64,000 bases of DNA. It comes from Salvator merianae (lineage: Eukaryota > Chordata > Lepidosauria > Squamata > Teiidae). Below the pieces are notes generated by a model. The model was not told the origin of the DNA and did no database searches. It saw only the letters and a program-made list of their open reading frames with translations. Below are positions 57,138 through 64,000 of the stretch, in pieces. Numbering within the stretch: the stretch's first letter is position 1; each line of letters begins with the position of its first letter. Both the position numbers and the translations under genes were made by a program. The stretch lies in NCBI GenBank assembly GCA_003586115.2, contig QVOM02000042.1:33309541-33373540 (forward strand), written 5' to 3'.

Positions 57138-60100
57138 TTTTTAATTAATTGTGGGTTTTTTTTTTAATGATGGATGACTGGGATGGGTGGGATGGCATGT
57201 ATGGAATGAATGAATGGGGTGAGTGGGATAGTATATATGAGTTAAATGGGATTGGTATGAGTGATAAAGTTAGCCCACCTGGTGACGGAGAGGCAGGATG
57301 GATGGAGGGGCCTATCCCTGGGTTGGTAGAGGGCCAGAATATTCCAGTCATGCTGGGAAGAGGCAGATATGGCGGGAGCCATGGGGCAAGCCATTCCAGG
57401 GGAAGAAGGGATCGCTGCTTGAAAACGATCTCTTGTTCCGGCCCCATGAGCTCTACCCGGGGTACTGGTGACGAGTGTAATCTGGGCCCTGGGCTCAAGC
57501 TGCTGCTATTCAATGCAAGGTCGGTGATAAATAAAGCTCTCCTCATCCGGGATCTGATCCTGGATGAGGAGGCCGACCTGGCTTGTGTGACTGAAACCTG
57601 GCTGGGCCCGGAGGGAGGAGTTCCTCTCTTGGAAATCTGCCCAGCCGGGTTCCAGGTATGGCATCAGCCTCGACCCCAGGGAAGGGGGGAGGAGTGGCTA
57701 TTATAGCCAGAGAGTCACTTTGCCTATGCAGTCTCGTTGCTTCTGAGATTGCGGGTTGTGAGTCCCTCCTGGTGAAGATGGACTTAGGGGTTCAGGTGGG
57801 CTTGTTACTCACGTACCTGCCTCCCAGCTGCGTGTCAACAGCCCTGCCTGTGCTGCTAGAGGAGGTAGCCGGGTTGGCGGTGGAGTTCCCTGGGCTTATT
57901 GTCCTGGGAGACTTCAACTTGCCGTCACTTGGCGGATCCTCTGGGTTAGCACAGGAGTTCATGGCCACCATGACAGCCATGGACCTGACTCAAGTAGTTC
58001 AGGGTCCGACTCATGAGGGGGGGCACACACCCGACATGATATTTCTCTCGGAGCAACTGAGCAATGGTCTGAGACTAAGGGGCTTAGATGCTTTGTCTTT
58101 GTCATGGTCAGACCATTTTCTGCTATGGCTCGACTTTATGGCTCCAATCCTTCCCTGCAGGGAGGTGGAATCGATTAGGTGGTTCCGCCCCAGACTCCTG
58201 ATGGACCCAGAGGGCTTTCAGAGGGCGCTTGGGGTTCTACCAGACTCACTCGTCCACAGCTCGGCAGAGTCTCTTGCCGTGGCCTGGAATAAGGCTGTGA
58301 CTGAGGCTCTTGACCGGATTGCTCTGTTGCGACCTCTCTGTGGCACTAGACCCCGGAGAGCTCCTTGGTTCACCAAGGAACTCCGGGAGTTGAAACGCCA
58401 GAAGAGACGTCTAGAGAAGCGGTGGAGGAAAAGTAAGTCTGAGTCCGATCAATCACTTGTAAGAACTTATATTAAGACTTACAAAGTGGCGCTCAAGGCG
58501 GCAAGATGCGCATATCATGCCGCCTTGATTGCATCAGCGGAATCTCGCCCGGCCGCCCTGTTTAGGGTGTCCCGCTCCCTTCTTAACCAGGGGGGAGCTG
58601 GGGAGCCCTTGCAGAGTAGCGCCGAGGATTTTAACACATTTTTCGCTGATAAAATCGCTCGGATCCGGATGGACCTTGACTCCGATTGGATAGCAGAGTC
58701 GGCTGACAACGAATCAGTCGAGGTGACTGGGGCTCGTCTTTGTCCACCTGTCTGGGGAAAGTTTGACTTGGTGACACCTGATGAAGTGGACAACACCATT
58801 GGAGCTGTGAGTTCCGCCACCTGTTTACTGGATCCGTGTCCCTCTTGGCTGGTTTCGGCCAGCAGAGAGGTGACATGGAGCTGGGTCCAGGAGATTGTCA
58901 ACACTTCTTTGGGGAGGGGGTCCTTCCCAGCTCCCTACAAGGAGGCACTTGTGCGCCCCCTCCTCAAGAAGCCTTCCCTGGACCCAGCCATACTTAATAA
59001 TTATTGTCCAGTCTCCAACCTTCCCTTCATGGGGAAGGTTGTCGAGAAGGTGGTGGCACTCCAGCTCCAGCAGTCCTTGGAAGAAGCCGATTATCTAGGC
59101 CCTCAACAGTCAGGATTCAGGCCCGGCTACAGCACGGAAACTGCTTTGGCCGCGCTGATGGATGATCTCTGGCGGGCCCGGGACAGGGGCTTGTCCTCTG
59201 TCCTGGTACTTCTTGACCTCTCAGCAGCTTTCGATACCATTGACCATGGTATCCTTCTGCACCGGCTGGAGGGGTTGGGAGTGGGAGGCACTGTTCTGCA
59301 GTGGTTCTCCTCCTACCTCTCCGGTCAGTCGCAGTCGGTGTTAGTGGGGGGTCAGAGGTCGACCTCTAGGTCTCTCCCTTGTGGGGTGCCTCAGGGGTCG
59401 GTCCTCTCCCCCCTGCTGTTTAATATCTACATGAAACCGCTGGGTGAGATCATCCAAGGACATGGGGTGAAGTACCATCAGTACGCTGATGATACTCAGT
59501 TGTACATCTCCACCCCATGTCCAGTCGGTGAAGCAGTGGAAGTGATGTGCCAGTGCCTGGAGGATGTTAGGGTCTGGATGGGTGTCAACAAGCTCAGGCT
59601 CAACCCTGACAAGACAGAGTGGCTGTGGGTTTTGCCTCCCAAGGACAATTCCATATGTCCATCCATTACCCTGGGGGGGGGGATTATTGACCCCCTCGGA
59701 GAGGGTCCGCAACTTGGGCGTCGTCCTCGATCCATAGCTAACATTAGAGAACCATCTTTCAGCTGTGGCGAGGAGGGCGTTTGCCCAGGTCCGCCTGGTG
59801 CACCAGTTGCGGCCCTATTTGGACCGGGAGTCACTCCTCACAGTCACTCATGCCCTCATCACCTCGAGGTTCGACTACTGCAGTGCTCTCTACACGGGGC
59901 TAACTTTGAAGAATGTTCGGAAACTTCAGATCGTGCAGAATGCAGCCGCGAGAGCTATCGCAGGGCTACCGAGATTTGCCCACGTTTCTCCAACACTCCA
60001 CGGCCTGCATTGACTGCCGATCAGTTTCCGATCACAATTCAAAGTGTTGGTAATGACCTATAAAGCCCTACATGGCATCGGACCAGAATACCTCCGGAAC

Positions 60101-60524
60101 CGTCTTCTGCCGCACGAATCCCAGCGACCAATTAGGTCCCTCAGAGTTGGCCTTCTCCGGGTCCTGTCGACTAAACAATGTCGGTTGGCGTGCCCCAGGG
60201 GGAGAGCCTTCTCTGTGGCAGCCCCGGCCCTTTAGAATCAACTCCCCCCAGAGATTAGAACAGCTCCCACCCTCCATGCCTTTCGTAAATTGCTAAAGAC
60301 TCATCTATGTCGCCAGGCATGGGGGAACTAGATACCCCTGGGCATATATAGTTTATGCATGGAATGACTGTGTTGCATGGTTTTAATGTTGGGTTTTAAT
60401 TGTTTTTTAATATTAGATTTGTTATATTGTATTATTTTGTTGTGAGCCGCTCCGAGTCCACGGAGAGGGGCGGCATACAAATCTAATAAATTAAATTTAA
60501 TTAATTAATTAAATAACATTATTG
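57138..60524 (+). mobile_element. Nearly full ORF2 L2-type LINE
   Basis: A 3.4-kb LINE of the L2/CR1 group. It has an endonuclease-RT ORF2 followed by a 3' UTR containing GAGCCGCTCCGAGTCC and the GGGGCGGCATACAAATCTAA motif usual in squamate copies, then an AATTAATT-type tail. No ORF1 is seen, so it is probably 5'-truncated. It lies inside a hairpin MITE, with diverged flanks around GATTAACTCC and AATCAACACC as the likely target duplication. GC content is clearly above that of its surroundings. Confidence 0.85.
57149..60300 (+). pseudogene. L2-type ORF2 (endonuclease and reverse transcriptase), few lesions
   Basis: ORF2 nicks the target and copies the LINE RNA. An N-terminal frame (57149-57706) carries LLLFNARSVINKALLIRDLI and VTETWLGPE of the APE-type endonuclease. 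It is joined by a one-base loss in a G run (about 57684-57690) to an 801-residue frame (57658-60063). That frame has GDFN (57907-57918) and SDHF (58108-58119), both endonuclease catalytic motifs. Then come RT motifs VRPLLKKPSLD, PVSNLPFMGKVVEKV, LLDLSAAFDTIDHGIL (59208-59255) and YADD (59482-59493). A second frameshift lies just before about 59705. In the C-terminal part, in-frame stops (about 59738, 60011-60013 and 60233) replace sense codons, two of them at tryptophan positions. Catalytic residues survive, so the copy is comparatively young but not functional. Confidence 0.85.
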
Positions 60525-60592
60525 TGGAAAATCAACACCCAACCCGGGTTTTACATATAAACCAAGAGGACTTACCTAGTCTGGATGCTGGT

Positions 60593-60713
60593 TCGCACAA
60601 TCCACCATCTTAGGAATGGCCACCACACATGTGTGGGCCAAACCAGGGTGAAAATGGCGGCTGCACATGCACATAGGGCAGTGATCACACACTTCCAGGT
60701 ATTGTGCATTAAT
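60593..60713. other. Short unique DNA
   Basis: Nothing recognised beyond CACATGCACA repeats. Confidence 0.4.
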
Positions 60714-61275
60714 GGGCATTTTTGCACTTACCATAGCAGAACGGTTTAATTAGCAGGCTTCAGACCAGTGAAGATGGAGTCCATTGAGTGTTATATGCAC
60801 TTGCCAGCAGTGGAAACAACTCCAAGCTGACCAGCAGAGGGAAGAGTGTGAATGGGAATCCATTAGACAGGAAGTGATGTCATGAATAATAGAGGCACAA
60901 ATGTGAACATAGAGCTAATAATCCGAAACATAGAGCTTCTACTTCGAAGTTAGAGCAGCTCCTTTTGGCAGCCCGGGTGCAAAGCTGAAAGGGCAAACCG
61001 GGTTGCGAAGCATCGACAGCACCTGCGCGACCCTGCCAACCCCACCCGGCCGCCATTTTGAGCCACGAAGCAGTGCAAATGCACCTCCCCCGATCCGTGC
61101 TTGATCATGCAGGTTGGAACCAGGACAGCAAATTATTTGTCCACCTTCCCCAGCTTCAGGTGAGTATCAGGTGCACCTTGGTGCAATTCAGGACTTCTGG
61201 GGCCCTTGGCAAGTGCAGACGCACTTGACTAGCAAGAGAACAAGAACATCCTTCTTGCTAAGTGCGAAAACGGCC
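60714..61275 (-). mobile_element. 562-bp MITE, reverse copy of 16396-16976
   Basis: The left end GGGCATTTTTGCACTTACC mirrors the right end GCTAAGTGCGAAAACGGCC. On the minus strand it aligns nearly end to end with 16396-16976, including the CCTGAATTGCAC and GGTGCACCTGATACTCACCT blocks. Flanking triplets are AAT and ATT. Confidence 0.8.
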
Positions 61276-62737
61276 ATTGAAAGTTTATATTCTGCCTTGG
61301 CTAGGTTGAATAACAACTATGTTTGCTCCCCACCCACATCCCAATCTCAAAGCATTTGGGGGGTGAAAATTACTTACTTTCAATGGCTATTGAAACTAAT
61401 AATTTTACTAGCTTTGAAGACTAAAAATAAGATTAGAAAAATAAAATAAGAATGAATTCTACTCATCAGGAGGCCCTTTCTCTATAGGAACCATAAAAAT
61501 GCATTTGTTACCATAAGAGCCTCTGTCACAGATCTTAACATTTGGACAGGTCTGTGTTGGAGAAGATTCTCTTTCTCATATTTGGGCCCAAGCTATTTAG
61601 AGCTTAGTAATAAATTGGCAGCCACTTCAGACATCATGAATAACACAGAAATGATTGGCACTTTTGCTGCTATCAAAGGTGAGCCATGGATTGCCACTTT
61701 GCCCTGCCATTGCTTTAGCTGAGCCTGAATCTAAGCATTAAGGAGAGGGAAAATGAAGCAGGAGAATGCAGAATTATTTTAACTTATTCTTCTGAATAAG
61801 AGAAAGCAAAATGTAATATTTATTCAGACCGCTAAAACCACTTTGACTTTTAAAATGGTATGTGAAGGACTGTAATGAAATCTTTTCTGGATAATTGTCT
61901 TTCAGCAGCTGCAATATCTATGGAACTTTGATATAGGATACTTACAGCAGATTCAAGGTATACTCTGTTGACTTCCTGAGAGTTGTTTGCTTCCTTTTCA
62001 GGTCTGCATCCACTTTTAACAGAAGGGTGCAAGATAGAACTCTGAAAAGAGATGAAGTATACACATTCTTAGAAAGGTTGGCCTGCCCTTACCGGCATTC
62101 TGGGAGCTCTGTGAAAACTATATAGAGTCTGTCAAGTGACCCAAAAGTAATAAAATTCCAAACTGTAATTTAAAAATTCAGTTTCATCTTAAGTGTACTT
62201 GCAGACAACATTTAGAGTCCATAAATGATACTAATTAAAGAGTTACTACTGAGAGTGAGTTGTTTACTAAATGAAGAAGCAGCAAGGTGCCAGTATAGAA
62301 AGTCTGTTATCTGCTTGAAGGCTATGTCATCTATGTGATAACAAAACAAAACAAAGGGAAAAAATAGCAAATGTCTACAAAATAGCAATTAAAAGAGTAA
62401 AGATGCATAATTAAACATGAGGTGAAATCTGATTTCCTGTTGAAATGCAAATTAATATTTATTAACAAAAATTTGGATCCAGAAAGGTCTGTTTAATCAA
62501 GGTGAGAGGCAATTTTCATCAGTTGCTCTTTCACAGGATAAATATGTATGAGAAGATTAAATTCCTCAGTCACAGCAAAGCTGTAAAAAAATAACATAAA
62601 AATTATTGCCTGGCAACCTGTAGATAAAGTACCATCACTTCTCCCTTTGTCGGGAAGGGTGGTCTTGGACTTGGTGTAACATTTTTTGTCGAACAGGGAA
62701 ATCATACTAGTGACTTGCTTGTGCAGATAGTTTCCTT
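61276..62737. other. Unique AT-rich DNA, possible conserved element at 62160-62480
   Basis: No gene. 62220-62470 has ACTAATTAAAG, GCAATTAAAAG, GCATAATTAAAC and GCAAATTAATATTTATTAAC in non-repetitive sequence, reminiscent of enhancer-type conserved DNA. This is speculative without alignment. Confidence 0.35.
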
Positions 62738-63699
62738 GGACCTTTCTGCACTTGCCATTAGTATGAAACAGGGAAGTGTCTATTGGGCTCCTTTCCACAA
62801 ACTGGTGTAGGATTAGAGAGGCCCCACCCCCTTCTAGGACACTCCATCTGCACAGAATGGAGCATAGACTGGATTAGGGCACTCAAAAAGGCATCCTAGT
62901 CTCGTTCACTGATTTTGAAATTTACTGGCATACAAGAGAGTGGTATACTGGACCATGGAGGTGTGTGGACATCATAGTTCCATGGTTGGTATATAATGCG
63001 GGATGCATTTTAGTGGTACAGTAAGGCATGCTGTGAAATGTATCTCCCAGTAACTTTCATTCCTGGTCTTCAGAGCATTTGGAGATACTCCTCAACAGCT
63101 CCAGAGCTAGCGTAAGCTTCAGAGTTGCCATGGGGGATGGAGTGGAACAGGCATCCCAACGCAGACAACCTTGCTCTGCACCAGGAGCAATCCATCCCAG
63201 CTTGGAACAGATTACTTATCCCGGGGTCTGTTTGCATTTTTCACTAGTGAACATTCAGATGTTTACTAGCAAAGTGTGTCTGCACTTTGCAGAGGCCCTC
63301 ACTATCAGGGATGGGCTACAACCACTCCCAATCATTACTAGCTGTGGAGCACAAAATTATGCTCCAGAGCTGTACCAATAGCACCTGGACTGCTCCTGGT
63401 ACACAGCATTTGCACCTTCTTCCAAATATTTTGTCACTGTGGCTGTGGTTGCAGTGTGCAGTCGCACCATGTCCCCAAAACATGGCAGTGGCCAGATGCC
63501 TCTCCAGCCCTGTCATGGTGCAGGCAGGCAGCATTCACACTGCAAATGCTGGAAGTCTGTTACGAGTATGTTCCAGATCTCACAGCGAGAATGGCTGTGC
63601 ACTATGAGGTCTGTCCCATCTTGGAACATTCCAAGATGGAAAGTGCAGAAAAGCCCCCAATACAGGGCAGGATAAATCAGGTAAGTGCGGAAATGGGCC
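62738..63699. mobile_element. MITE of the GCACTT family with a nested second MITE
   Basis: The left end GGACCTTTCTGCACTTGCC and the right end GGTAAGTGCGGAAATGGGCC are family termini. The interior at 63060-63220 aligns with 8740-8974. A second element interrupts it at 63224-63656. Confidence 0.6.
63224..63656. mobile_element. Nested MITE with subterminal palindromes at both ends
   Basis: The left end GGGTCTGTTTGCATTTTTC is followed by the hairpin CTAGTGAAC...GTTTACTAG. The right end AAAGTGCAGAAAAGCCCC is preceded by a palindrome at 63616-63639 (11-bp arms CCATCTTGGAA / TTCCAAGATGG). It is related to 54705-55146. Confidence 0.65.
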
Positions 63700-64000
63700 T
63701 GTTTATTTGCAATGTGTGGACCAGATCTAAAGCTGAATGAAACAGGAAAGCATTATTTCATGCTGATTTAATCGTTCTGGTTACTGTGCAGTAATTTATG
63801 ACCAGTTGTTTTTCTAATTTTGTATTAAATTGCTAATGGTACTTCAGTCCAAAAATAAATAGCCTACTATAATGCTTGGAATTCTTCCTTGTAGTGAAAG
63901 GAATGAAAATGATTTAGGGCCAGTGTTTAATTTGATTTCCTATGGGATACATGTCTCATGTTATCATAGTCGTAACAATGCTAAGACTGGTACCTTAATG
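63700..64000. other. AT-rich DNA at the window end
   Basis: No gene or repeat recognised. Confidence 0.5.

Larger units (their letters stand above)
57010..60592. mobile_element. Hairpin MITE split by the L2 insertion
   Basis: 57010-57137 starts GCTGCATCCATACAGG and 60525-60592 ends GTCTGGATGCTGG, the two halves of one GGCTGCATCCAGA-family element. The arms AACCCAGGATTATCC and CCAACCCGGGTT pair across the L2. The triplet TTC is found on both sides (57008-57010 and just after 60591), a possible 3-bp duplication. Its split state shows it is older than the L2 insertion. Confidence 0.6.

Noticed and set aside
1..64000. CRISPR arrays, operons, ribosome binding sites or bacterial features
   Set aside because: None present; the repeat content is that of a vertebrate nuclear genome.

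Overview
The window looks like non-coding DNA from a vertebrate nuclear genome, most likely a squamate reptile (lizard or snake). This is an inference from the mobile elements: a BovB-type RTE LINE, L2-type LINEs with the 3' tail common in squamates, an R4/Dong-type LINE, L1 copies, a Ty3/gypsy element whose decayed domain order resembles Gmr1, a Tc1-like fossil, a probable Sauria-type SINE and many short inverted-repeat DNA transposons. I found no host protein-coding exon I can defend, no host tRNA or rRNA gene, and nothing prokaryotic (no operons, no CRISPR). All reading frames with recognisable protein similarity belong to decayed transposable elements.

Layout. 1-446: 254-bp tandem duplication. 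2.0-5.0 kb: a hAT-like hairpin fragment, a 1.09-kb CpG-rich hAT-like element with perfect 8-bp target duplications, and a 200-N gap. 6.2-8.4 kb: L1 3' fragment (minus) and a MITE. 9-12.4 kb: mostly unique, AT-rich DNA with a homeodomain-motif-rich stretch. 12.4-15.8 kb: L1 with decayed ORF1 and ORF2 (minus). 16.4-25.9 kb: MITEs, an R4-like LINE, a Tc1-like fossil and an L2 fragment. 26-34 kb: unique DNA, diverged repeats, hAT-like hairpins and MITEs. 34.4-38.6 kb: BovB LINE carrying nested MITEs; 1.54 kb of it is repeated in tandem across a single N, probably an assembly artefact. 39.6-40.4 kb: SINE and MITE. 41.0-46.9 kb: gypsy element invaded by a MITE, a 1.09-kb hAT-like element and two solo-LTR-like units. 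47-50.4 kb: internally deleted L2, tRNA-headed SINE and MITE. 51-57 kb: short hAT-like element, LINE fragments and unique DNA. 57.0-60.6 kb: nearly intact L2 ORF2 (endonuclease plus reverse transcriptase, a few lesions) inserted into an older hairpin MITE. 60.7-63.7 kb: more MITEs.

The elements work as a stack rather than a pathway. Non-autonomous DNA transposons sit inside retrotransposons, and retrotransposons sit inside DNA transposons, so relative ages can be read from the nesting. The most notable signal is a family of MITEs with termini of the form GGGC-C/T-N-TTY-GCACTT, subterminal palindromes and a 3-bp target duplication, confirmed once by the BovB sequence on both sides of an insertion. 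Boundaries given as exact rest on visible target duplications or terminal inverted repeats; the others are approximate.
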